Assembly: GCF_019320115.1 (NCBI RefSeq)
Contig: NC_089582.1
Location: forward strand, 124,769,259 to 124,833,258
Source: Miscanthus floridulus
Lineage: Eukaryota > Streptophyta > Magnoliopsida > Poales > Poaceae
Length of the DNA stretch: 64,000 bases
Reading direction: 5' to 3'
Each line of letters opens with the position of its first letter. Position 1 is the first letter of the stretch. The position numbers and the translations under genes were made by a program. Positions 1-9,774 of this stretch are shown one piece after another. The notes below the pieces were generated by a model that was given only the letters and a program-made list of their open reading frames with translations, did no database searches and was not told the origin of the DNA.

Positions 1-1
1 A

Positions 2-2494
2 ATTGACTTGAGATCAGGGTACCATCAAATAAAGATCAGACCGGAGGATATATCTAAAACCGCTTTCTCTACTAGGTACGGCTTATACGAGTATTTGGTT
101 ATGTCTTTCGGACTAACAAATGCCCCAGCCTATTTTATGTACCTAATGAACTCGGTATTCATGCCCAAACTGGATAAGTTCGTGGTCGTGTTTATCGATG
201 ACATATTGATTTATTCAGAAAATGAGTCAGATCATGAAGAACATCTGAGGATTGTCCTATCCAGATTGAGGGAGCATAAGCTATATGCCAAGTTTAGCAA
301 ATGTGAATTTTGGATGAGCAAAGTACCTTTCCTAGGTCACATTTTATCGAGAGATGGAATCTCAGTAGACCCATCAAAAGTACAAGAGGTCATGGAGTGG
401 AAAGCCCCAACTTCGGTTCATGAAGTTCAGAGTTTTCTAGGGTTAGCAGGATACTATCATCGGTTTATTCCAGATTTCTCAAAAATAGCTAAGCCTATGA
501 CCAGACTACTTCAGAAAGATGAGAAATACAAGTGGACACCAGAATGTGAAACCGCTTTTCACACCCTCAGAACTTTGTTGACTACAGCACCTGTGCTAGC
601 ACAACCAGACATTGAAAAGCCTTTTGATGTATTTTGTGATGCATCAGGAATAGGTTTGGGATGTGTACTTATGCAAGAAGGGAGAGTAATTGCATATGCC
701 TCTCGGCAATTGAGGAAACATGAAGTCAACTATCCTACACATGATTTGGAACTGGCAGCCGTTGTCTATGCATTAAAGATATGGAGACATTACTTGTTGG
801 GCAATGTATGTCATATCTATACTGACCACAAAAGCCTCAAGTATATCTTTACCCAGCCAGAACTAAACATGAGACAACGTAGATGGTTGGAATTGATTAA
901 GGATTACAATTTGGAAGTACATTACCATCCGGGTAAAGCAAATGTAGTAGCTGATGCACTTAGTCGGAAGTCCCATTGCAACACTATGGAAGCACTATTG
1001 GAAGATGGATTCAACTTGCTACATCTTGCCGTACTCCACAATATCACAATCAGTTGTTCGCTTGAGGGCAAAATCATAGAGCTACAGCAGACAGATGTAG
1101 GAATAAGTCACATCAAGAGAAAAATGCTAGAGCAAGAAAACAAACATTTTAGATTGGACGAAAGAGGTGTATTATGGTTTGAGGACCGACTAGTGGTGCC
1201 AAAAGACCATGAGCTAAGGAATCAAATCTTAGAAGAAGCTCACTCGTCCAAATTGTCTATCCACCCGGGTAGTAGTAAGATATATCAAGATTTGAAAACC
1301 CATTTTTGGTGGACTAAGATGAAGAAAGAGATCGTAGCCTATGTTGCAAGGTGTGATAACTGCAGTAGAGTGAAAGCCGTCCATATGAAAACCGCTGGAT
1401 TACTTCAGCCACTGCCTATTCCAGGATGGAAATGGGAAGAGATCAGTATGGACTTTATTACAGGCCTTCCAACAACGCCACAAGGTCATGACTCAATCTG
1501 GGTCATTGTTGATCATCTTACCAAGTCAGCACACTTCATACCCGTGAACACGAGGTATATAGTTGGGAAATACGCTGAGATATACGTATCCCAGATCGTG
1601 AAGTTGCATGGAGTACCCCGGATCATAATCTCGGATAGAGGACTACAGTTCATAGCTCGTTTCTAGGAACACTTACACCAAGCTTTGGGAACCAAGCTAA
1701 TCAGGAGTTCAGCTTATCATCCGTAAACTTCAGGACAGACAGAGAGAGTAAACCAAATCCTAGAAGATTTACTTAGAGCTTGTGTTATATCTTCAAAAGG
1801 GTCATGGGAGAAATGGTTACCTTTAGCTAAATTCTCCTATAACAACAGTTATCAAGCGAGTATCAAAATGGCTCCATTTGAAGCCTTGTATGGCAGAAAG
1901 TGTAGAACTCCATTGAATTGGATTGAGCCTGGTGAAAGGAGATATTTTGGTATTGATTTTGTCAATGAAGCCGAAGAACAAGTACGTATCATCCAACAAC
2001 ACATGAAGGCAGCTCAATCAAGACAGAAGAGTTATGCCGATAGAAGAAGAAGACCACTAACTTTTGAAGTAGGTGACTATGTGTACTTAAGAGTATCACC
2101 CATGAAAGGTGTGAAGAGATTTGGGATGAAAAAGAAGCTTTCACCAAGATATATAGGGCCATACAAAATTTTGGAACGAAAAGGAAATGTTGCGTATAAG
2201 CTACAACTACCACCAGAGATGAGTGCAATCTTTGATGTGTTCCATGTTTCTCAGCTAAAGAAATGTCTTCGAGTACCGGAAGAAGCGATTGCACCCACCC
2301 ACGTGCAGCTTCAATCGGATTTGACCTATGAAGAAAAGCCAATTCGAGTATTAGAAGTGATGGAGAGAGTAACAAGGAGTAAGATCATTAAGTTTTATAA
2401 GGTGGTGTGGAACAATCATAGTGAACAAGATGCTACATGGGAAAGAGAAGATTATCTGCAAGAAGTTTATCCTGCCTTTTTCCAAGAATGGTAA
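2..2494 (+). pseudogene. Ty3/gypsy chromovirus pol fragment (RT, RNase H, integrase, chromodomain), Tekay/Del type
   Basis: This is the 3' half of a retrotransposon polyprotein that would copy element RNA into DNA and integrate it. One frame is open from the window edge with reverse-transcriptase motifs in order: a DLRSGYHQI start, then the FIDDILIYS active site near 190-215. RNase H follows ([22 protein letters not shown]), then the integrase His/Cys region (RCDNC) and catalytic core: MDFITGLP for the first Asp, IISDRG for the second, and ILEDLLRA for the Glu. A C-terminal chromodomain (about 2,340-2,490, ending in WEREDYLQEVYP) marks it as a chromovirus. The frame is cut by TAG at 1664-1666 (a Trp position) and TAA at 1724-1726 (a Gln position in the HPxTSGQ motif). 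The same frame then stays open to 2494. Both stops are single transitions, so the copy is dead but young. The 5' part (gag, protease) lies outside the window. Confidence 0.95.
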
Positions 2495-2523
2495 GTCTTG
2501 CAAATCTCGGGACGAGATTTTTA

Positions 2524-2537
2524 TAAGGGGGAGGGGC
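2524..2537 (+). promoter_or_regulatory. Polypurine tract of the chromovirus
   Basis: The purine-rich run AAGGGGGAGGGGC lies directly against the first TG of the downstream LTR. It primes plus-strand DNA synthesis. Together with the chromodomain end only 30 bp upstream, it fixes where the 3' LTR starts. Confidence 0.8.
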
Positions 2538-5500
2538 TGTAACACCTCGGGTGTTAGCCTTGCATAACTTGACTTGCATAACATGAGCATGAGCATCAAG
2601 CACTCATAAATCATCAATTTCAACTGAAACATATGATCGAAACATATGAAACATTACTTGTTATCTCGTGTTTCTTAGAACATATGCATATGATCATGTG
2701 CAAATGGATGCAAGTGGGTAATGTTGGTCACTAAAACACCTTAGCTATACTTAGGTTAACAAAAGGAACCTTGTTTATGAAGGCCACATTTCATGATCAA
2801 GCACTTAAGTGATATTTCATGTGTTGACCTAAATAGCTATATGAGTGACTACTACATGAAATGCTTAAATGACCTTGCAAATTGTTTTAACATGCTTAGA
2901 GTATCATCATGAACAACTTTGGTATTTAGGGCTAGGGCTAAATTGGTCATTTAGTCAGGGTTTGAGTATGTATCATGATTTCAAAGTGACATGTTTGACT
3001 AAAGTTGAACTAGGTGTTAGAGACCTTGCATGAAGGAGTTCACTAAAGCAAAGTTGTAGTGTTTGACATAAGGAACAACTTTTATTTTTGGGTCATGGAC
3101 TGATTTAGCTTCTAACATGCTTGAATGGGTCCCACAAAAACCAGCAAAACCCAGTTTTCAACACTTAACGATTTCTTTTCTAAGTTAGGAACCCTGACAG
3201 CCTGACGAGCCGACTTTGATCATGATTTTACTCGGTGTACGATAAGAATTGGAACACGATCATTGAACAACAATTGTAACTGGTACTTAGGTCTACAGGT
3301 TCGGTTTAGTAACCTAGCGCTAATTCGTCACGGATTGGAAGTTAAGTCATCTCGAAATCTCGTCGTCAGGCTGTTCCAATCGTGTCTGACGAACTGAATC
3401 GCGACATTCGAATGGCCGACCGGCTTCAGACCCTGCGCGCCGCGTGTCCCCAGCGACGGCCGCGCGTCGCCAGCGCTCTGTCCGCGCAGGCCACGCCGCG
3501 CCTGGGCGCGCCTTCTTCACGCCAGCGTGCGCCCGCTCCATTTCCACTCGCCCACGCCAGCTCTCTCCCTCTCCAACACCCTCCCTTGCTCTCGCCGCAG
3601 AACCAGACCATGCCGCCGAGCACAGCACCGCCTCCGCCGTCGCCTCGTGTGCGCTACGTCGCACCACCACCGCCTCCATCTCACCCATAGCTGCGCCACA
3701 CCTCCCTCCACCCCTCGTCTTGATTTCAGCGGCTATCACACTTTGGTGAGGGCAAATTCACCGTTTCCTTTCTCACCGGAGTTCACGGTCGCCATGGCCG
3801 CCTCCACGGCAAGCTGGCCATAGCTCGGCTCATCGGCGCTTTTCCCTCGATTTTGAGCGTTAGCGTTGGGTCAGGACATGTATTAGCCGGTGCCAAGACG
3901 TTACCGTTGTTAGTGATCCCGCCAGCGTGGAACGCGACGACCCGCGCCACCGCATTCTAACCCCGCACCACCGCGCCGTGGTCAAGAGTCGTCGGAGCCT
4001 TATGTGGAGCTTTTGTTGTTGAAATAAAGTCACTAGGTCACCATGGTACCATTGCACGCCTCGCCTAGCTTTCCCGTGGCCGGAGATGGCCGGCACAGCG
4101 TCGAGCAGCGCCGCCGTGCCGCCATCACCGATGACGAGCATGCTCCACCCACCCTCACCCGCCACCACCTAGGTCGTTTGACGCGCGCTACTCAGTGGTT
4201 GGTGTCGTGAAGACCTCACCGCCGGCAACCTCGCCGTCGGCGAGCTCTGACCGCGCCAGCAGCGTACAGCACCGCCTGCTCTGCTTTGGGTCGATGACAT
4301 GTGGGGTCCTCTGACCACCGGGTCCCACCGGTCAGCGACAGCAGTGTTGTATGCTAGTTCAAATATTCTAGTTTTTGATTTGTTTTGTTATTTTTGTATC
4401 TTTAGTTTGGTAGCTCCTAAAATTGTGAAATAAATATGGTTGTGTTCCTTAGGAAGTGTAGTATTTAGGAAAAATATGTTCTTGGCTTCAACAGTAGAAA
4501 TTTCTGGAGATTTAAATAGGAATTTCAAATGTGCTTTTGAATGCATTCAAATTTGTTTATTTTATATCTAAAGTTCCTGTGCTCCAAAAATTATGAAATT
4601 TTTGTGGTAGGCTATTCGTGTCATACATGAGCTTGGGTAAAAATTTGAGGACCAGTGCATGTGTAGATCTATAGCTATAGATTTTTCTTTTATAAATAGT
4701 TAATCCTTGCATGAATTTTTATAAATTAATTATGAGTCCAAAATTCATGAAATTTGTTGGAGGTGATACTAGTACCATATGGATGTTAGGAAAAATAAGA
4801 AATCTGTTGCTTGACACTTTTCAATAGGATTTTCCATTTATGCTATTTCAAGCCTTGCTTCCTTATCATTTTTGTATAGAATGTTCTACTTAGTAAAATA
4901 ACATGAAATTTTTATAGTAGTCCTTTGATAGCATTAGTAAGGCTCTGTAAATTTTTGAGAATTTATTAAGCACATCTGATATATATTTATTATTTAACCT
5001 AGATATCTAAATAAAATAATAAAGGCAATTTAATAAATAGTTTGGTCTTCACCATTATATCATCTTAACTGTAATTGGTATGCTTACACTGTTGGTAGGT
5101 TCTAGTTTGTCAAATTTGGAATGATTACATAAAGTAGAAGTATTCTTACTTTATATTGCATGTTAAATCCTTTCCGGACTGATTCTAGAATGTGATGAGT
5201 TACATGTTGAAACTAATATAGACTGTAAAAATGGTTAATAACAAAGTTGTAGAGAATTTGATAAGCTTTCCAGAAAGTCTAGGATCACTGTTTTTGGATT
5301 TGTAGAACTCCAGTTATGAGTGAAACAAGTAGCTGCTGGTTGTGGTGTAGTCGATGCATTGTAGAAATAGTTAAGTAGTAATCGAGAAGAGATATGCACC
5401 TACTCAAACAACGCGATGCACTTGTTAACATTATGCATTCGTAATACTCATATCATACTCATGCATCTAGGATCGGAGGAAGAGATCACGTTGCTGGAAT

Positions 5501-7120
5501 TCGAAGAAGCAGAGGAAGGGAACCCGCAGGAGAATCCGCAAGCCCCCGCTCCCGAAGGCGTGGAGCAGAACCCTGAAGAGCTTCCGGAGTGCCCTGACCA
5601 CCGCCCTACTTCCTTTCTGCGAGGCAAGCCCCGGAGCATTATAAGTCTCCCAGTAATTTACAAATGTTTACTTACGTATTTATGATTGATGAATTAGGTT
5701 AATAGAGTTGAATGAAACCACTTGGTGCATGTCCGTTCCTTGTCCAGATATTAACCCTTTAACCGGTATAGGTCCAGGATCGAATATATGCTTAGCCATG
5801 CTTAGACCGGTAGAAGTCGGGTGATGTCCTGTCACCTACGAGAGATAGGTGGATACCGAAGCACGGTTGGCTATATCTGCTATCGTGGAACAGAACCATG
5901 TGGTAAAAATAAATTGAGACCGGACAGGAAGTCGATAGAGAAGCAACAAGACATGGAGGTCTTGGGTGTGGATTTATCCCCGTCTGTGTCGATTAAGGAC
6001 CGTACCGTTGTTGGCGCTTCTGACAAGATTGAACGCATGCCTCTCACTTAGCTGGCCGGATAACTCATTCTGACCGTGAAGCCGAGTAATTCAGCTCAGG
6101 CTGGGAACCGTTCTGTTGTGCGCTCCTTCCGAGGAATGATCAGACTGAGCCCAAGGGCAGGCTTGGCCTGAGCATCCTGGCATCTGGTGTTCCAGATTGT
6201 GCGGCGCGGTATGGACCCGCGAAATGTGTACCTGAGTTGTACCAAAGGTGACCTAAGACTATCGTGGCTGATAGATCTGGGTTTGTGTTAGGAATAAATT
6301 CCCAGCTGGTTAAAATCGATTCGAATCGCCGTCTCTCCCGGATAGTGAGAAACTTGGCTAGTCCCAACATCGTAGCAATTATATTATGAAACATGATGGT
6401 TCAAATAATTATGGAATTACAATACCTACTATGGTTACTATTGTATGATTCTAATTAATATACCACATGTTTGGCATAGGATAGTTGCTAACCTAGAAAT
6501 GGATAGTTATAATTAACTTGATAAAAGAATCACAATTGTACAATGGTTAATTGCCTTTTTCGCAAAATGTTGTCAAGTTATGTCCACTTATACAGCCTTG
6601 CATAATCCTTGGAGTCATTTTATTTCTGGTTCATGACGGGTAAGTCTAGCTGAGTACCTTCTCGTACTCAGGGTTTATTTTCCCATTGTTGCAGATGGCA
6701 CTGTGTATCATGGTTATTGCAAGAGTTGCTTCTATCCCGCTGTGGATGAGGAGTAAGCCTTGGGCAGGCTTCTTTAGTAATTCCTATCCTTGCTTTTGTG
6801 GACCGTGATCTGGCTTGGCACTGTATCAAACTATGTTGGAAACTTTATCTTCGAACTTATTTGCTTTCGCTTTGTTTACCAAACTCAGTTTGTAATAACT
6901 TTTTATTCGTACTCTGATGACGAAAAGTATCTGCGAACTTTATGTAATATGTGGCATGTATGTTGAATCCTGTACGATCTTGGTTGTTGTAAATCGTTTA
7001 TCGAGACCCGTCGTGGTACTCGACGGACTACCGGGTTTATATGGATTCAAGTATGACAGTGCGACCGCTTGCGGATTGCCATTGTACTTGTATTCTTATA
7101 AATTGGTCGGTTCTGCGACA
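2538..7120 (+). mobile_element. 3' LTR of the Tekay/Del-type chromovirus (about 4.6 kb)
   Basis: The LTR starts TGTAACACCTCGGGTGTTA right after the polypurine tract. I place its end at TTCTGCGACA, because the minus-strand copia gag frame resumes at the very next base. A length of about 4.58 kb is long but in keeping with Tekay/Del chromoviruses. The LTR holds a GC-rich block (3,380-4,330), an AT-rich middle (4,350-5,400), a short acidic reading frame (5,461-5,685) and a typical late-LTR segment near 6,640-6,730. Reading frames in the GC-rich block overlap in several frames on both strands and are not credible genes. The 5' LTR is outside the window, so the end cannot be confirmed by LTR comparison. 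If the boundary is right, the target-site duplication should be CATGC (7,121-7,125). Confidence 0.8.
5461..5685 (+). other. Short acidic reading frame inside the chromovirus LTR
   Basis: An ATG-initiated frame of 74 codons is rich in Glu, Pro and Gln in its first half (EEEITLLEFEEAEEG, then repeated PQE and PEG units). It then carries ECPDHRPTSFLRGKPRS. The segment is far more protein-like than the surrounding AT-rich DNA. From memory, similar segments occur in LTRs of related grass chromoviruses, which would suggest it is kept as code or as a structural part of the LTR. No known domain is visible. It could be a chance frame. Confidence 0.3.
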
Positions 7121-7151
7121 CATGCCTTCTTCTTTGTCTTGGGTGTGGGCT
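7121..7151 (-). pseudogene. Continuation of copia-2 gag, between two later insertions
   Basis: Read on the minus strand, these 31 bases continue the copia-2 gag frame in phase with the part ending at 17,180, giving a Thr-Pro-Lys-Thr-Lys-Lys-Lys-Ala tail after the zinc knuckle. Basic Pro/Lys tails like this are usual after the zinc knuckle of SIRE/Opie-type gag proteins. The stretch is cut off on one side by the Tat-type element (7,152) and on the other by the chromovirus LTR (7,120). Confidence 0.75.
7147..7151. repeat. Target-site duplication, left copy (GGGCT)
   Basis: GGGCT directly precedes the LTR start TGTCGG. The identical five bases follow the other LTR at 17,180-17,184. Five bp is the usual duplication size for Ty3/gypsy integrases. 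Confidence 0.9.
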
Positions 7152-7747
7152 TGTCGGTGCAGAAAGTGACCAACTAGTGAATATTTATAGTTTTAACGGC
7201 GCCCATAATACTATGGAGGGAAATGTCGGCGCCTACAATACTGTTTGTGTCAGGGTGGTTGCAGAGTACTATTCCTATAGACATTTAGGGTATGGTCCTA
7301 GGTATCGTGGTTTGACTTGTGCACCCTAGCTTGTTTTCTCCGTTCATCCCCTGGTCCTTTCTGAGTGGGCGTCCCTAGTCGGATGGCCCCAATCGGCTCT
7401 GGTCGCCCCAGTCGGAGAAGAGCGGCGAGCAGGGTTCCTACAAACCCCGGTCGGAGACGCGGGGTCAGAGTAGGAAGTAGTGCTTGGGCTAGGTCTTCCG
7501 ATCGGAGAAGCCATCCAGAGGCGGCTGGAGTCCAAAGCGAGCATTCCGGTCAGAGAGGTGGGCCGAAGTAGTCGACGAGCGGGCGCTTGTTCCTCTTTGG
7601 CCAGACTTTCTGGTCGATGACTGGATAGCCCTTCTGTCCTATTGTTTTTAGACTCTTGGACTGGCCCATGAGTTATGTGCTGTCTGCTTGGGCCGAGCCT
7701 TGGCGTGGAGGCTAGTATCCAAGGGACCCGGGTTTATGAACCCGACA
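7152..7747 (-). mobile_element. 3' LTR of the Tat-type element, internally deleted (596 bp)
   Basis: It aligns with both ends of the other LTR (15,919-17,179, 1,261 bp) but lacks that copy's 15,962-16,626. The length difference (665 bp) equals the missing stretch exactly. The break lies in a TTTT run present at both ends of the deleted segment, the mark of repair through short homology. The rest keeps the same order of sequence, ending ATGAACCCGACA. Confidence 0.9.
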
Positions 7748-7995
7748 GGAGCCCCCGAGCCCCTGAGCGATTCAGATAGAATCGTCCAGGGAATTTTTGT
7801 CTTACCGGTAGGTGCACGCGAGCGCACCCGCGGGTGTAGCCCCTGAGCCCCCGGGCGGTTCGGTCAGAATCATCTAGGGGATTTTCTATGTTTGTCGGCG
7901 GGAGAGGTTTTTCGTTTTGTCAGCGGGTGGGCGCGAGCGCACCTGCGGGTGTAGCCATCAGGCGGTTCAGGTAGAACCGTCTAGGGGATGTTTGC
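7748..7995. repeat. Diverged hairpin repeats next to the 3' LTR, with the polypurine tract
   Basis: Three diverged copies of a unit of about 40 bases each follow an AGCCCCTGAG-like or AGCCATCAG start. They contain short inverted repeats: CGATTC/GAATCG at 7,768-7,784, a decayed copy near 7,850-7,870, and GGCGGTTC/GAACCGTC at 7,961-7,981. Each ends in a CTAGGGGAT-like segment. A weaker fourth copy lies near 9,020-9,055. On the minus strand, the segment touching the LTR (7,748-7,765) reads GGGGCTCGGGGGCTCC, a plausible polypurine tract. Confidence 0.6.
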
Positions 7996-8224
7996 TTAGC
8001 GGGCATGTGTGCGTGTTTTTAGTTTGAGACGGGGTTTTGTCAACCAAGGCATCATTGTGCAGCCAAGGTGGTTAGGCACGGGGATTGGATTTGAGATAGA
8101 ACTTTACTGATCCTAGTGTTGATGCGTGCCGTGGGATCGGGCGAGGAAGTTAGTTTGGACACGATAGAGCTCACTGATCCTGACGTCGATGCGTGCCATG
8201 GGATCAGGTGAGTCGGAGTCATGG
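7996..8224. other. Internal non-coding DNA of the Tat-type element
   Basis: This lies between the hairpin repeats and the 61-bp tandem repeats. Two related half-units (GATCCTAGTGTTGATGCGTG and GATCCTGACGTCGATGCGTG, about 8,110 and 8,176) show an older, longer-period duplication. I see no coding frame. Confidence 0.5.
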
Positions 8225-8500
8225 GGCGAGATCAGGGTTGTGGACCTAGGTGCTTTGGCGTAGTCGAAAGCGTAGCCGAATGGGGCAAGATCGGGGTCAT
8301 AGACCCGGATGTTTTGGAGCATAGTCAGAAGCATAGCCGAATGGGGCGAGATTGGGGTCGCAGACCCAGGTGTTTTGGAGCGCAGTCAGAAGCGTAGCCA
8401 GATGGGGCGAGATCAGGGTCACAGACCTGGGTGTTTGGAGCACAATCGGAAGCGTAGCCAGATGGGGCGAGATCGGGGTCACAGACCTAGGCTTTTTGTG
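8225..8500. repeat. Tandem repeat, unit about 61 bp, about 4.5 copies
   Basis: Units start near 8,225, 8,283, 8,344, 8,405 and 8,465. Each has GGGGCGAGATCGGGGTC, then CAGACCTAGGTGTTTTGGAG, then AGTCAGAAGCGTAGCC with small changes. Copies differ from each other by about 10-20 per cent. The array lies upstream of the antisense gene and downstream of gag with respect to the element's own transcript. Confidence 0.85.
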
Positions 8501-9774
8501 TCTTGAGCCCTCGAGCCCTGTTGGGCCTTAGTAGGGGTCGGTGTGAGTTGTGTGTGTTACCCCATCCTCGGTTCCTCACAACCGAAGGGGCTAAGTTTTG
8601 TCGCTTGTCCCGATCGCTCAGGCTCGAGTGACACGCTCGGTGAGTTCGCTAACAGGTATGATCGAGCAGAATCTAGGTCCATTGTTTGTGATGGGGTCAG
8701 CATAGCCCTCTTTGTGACATTCCACTGCTCCTTTACCTACAACCTGGTAGATGCCTGGGTCGTTCGGGAGACCAACCCGGGTGGCCTAACGGCCTCCCCT
8801 TGATGGAGATTCTATAGGTTTGGCGAGAGGTTTAGGATCGAACGCGAAGGTTGAGATGACCTAGTCTGCTAGACCGGGCGAGGGCCGCATGGGGCACATC
8901 TATGTTTTTCTCCCCTGGCTCTGTTGGTTGCTCATGTCGAATGAGGCAACCGCCGCTTCATGACACAACACGGAGCGATGTGATGCATTTTGCTGCACGT
9001 GCGATGCTTAGTTCCCGAGCCCTCGGGTGGTTCAGGGCCCAAATCATCCAGGAGGCATGGGCATATGGAATGAATGCGCATATGGATGTATGAAATGATT
9101 ATAAAGAAATAGAGGGGGTTGGTAGTTTTTTACCTTGACGACTCAAGTGACTGTGTTCAGAGAGCTCCAGTCGGAAACGTTCGACCGGGACCTATGCTCG
9201 TTGTTCATGACGGAGTCGACATGGCCTATGTGGAGTGTCCCTTTGCTCCATACCTGTCTCTCGATGTCTATCCTGAGTGATTCGATTGACTTAGGGGGCC
9301 CGATGGTCTCTCTCGGTGGAGATTTCGTTTTGTATTTTTTCAGGTCTGGCCTGGGGAAGCGTGGAGCCGCCCGCGTGCGGTGGCACTTTGGTTTTTGTGC
9401 CTGGTGTGCAGTAGTGGTTGGTGTGCGATAGTGGTGGGCCATGCCTAGGCCATGTCCTGTCTGATCAGGAGCTATTCCATCGGTCAGGGCACGTCTTATC
9501 TACATTAAATGGGAAAGAGAGAGAGTTTCTCGCTCCGCCGTTTTGCCTTCCCCGATCGGTGCGCCCTTCCCTAACTGTTATCCCCTTTTCCTTAAGTAGG
9601 AGAAGGGAGTGGGTTTTCACCCCGTTCTTTTGCCTGTTCCTCATCTGCCGCCTCTTTTCCCCTTTCTTCTTGCCATGAGCGTTCCTGAGAGCCGTGGTGG
9701 TTTCTAGGAAAGAAAGGGGAGAGAGCGAGGCAGAAGAGAAGAACTCACAAATCCTTTTGCGATCCTAGAGCAAA
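8501..9774. other. Non-coding DNA upstream of the antisense gene
   Basis: Short frames occur on both strands but overlap and show no domain. From the antisense gene's side this is its promoter and leader region. TTAAGTAGGAGAAGGG near 9,593 could be a decayed TATA element, followed by a pyrimidine-rich leader to the ATG at 9,775. This is an inference only. Confidence 0.4.

Noticed and set aside
3347..3823. Overlapping frames of 65-130 codons on both strands
   Set aside because: They lie inside the chromovirus LTR in a GC-rich block; frames overlap in several phases, are low-complexity and show no domain.
8225..8500. Regular repeats that might suggest a CRISPR-like array
   Set aside because: The whole 61-bp unit repeats without unique spacers and the setting is a plant retrotransposon, so it is an ordinary tandem repeat.
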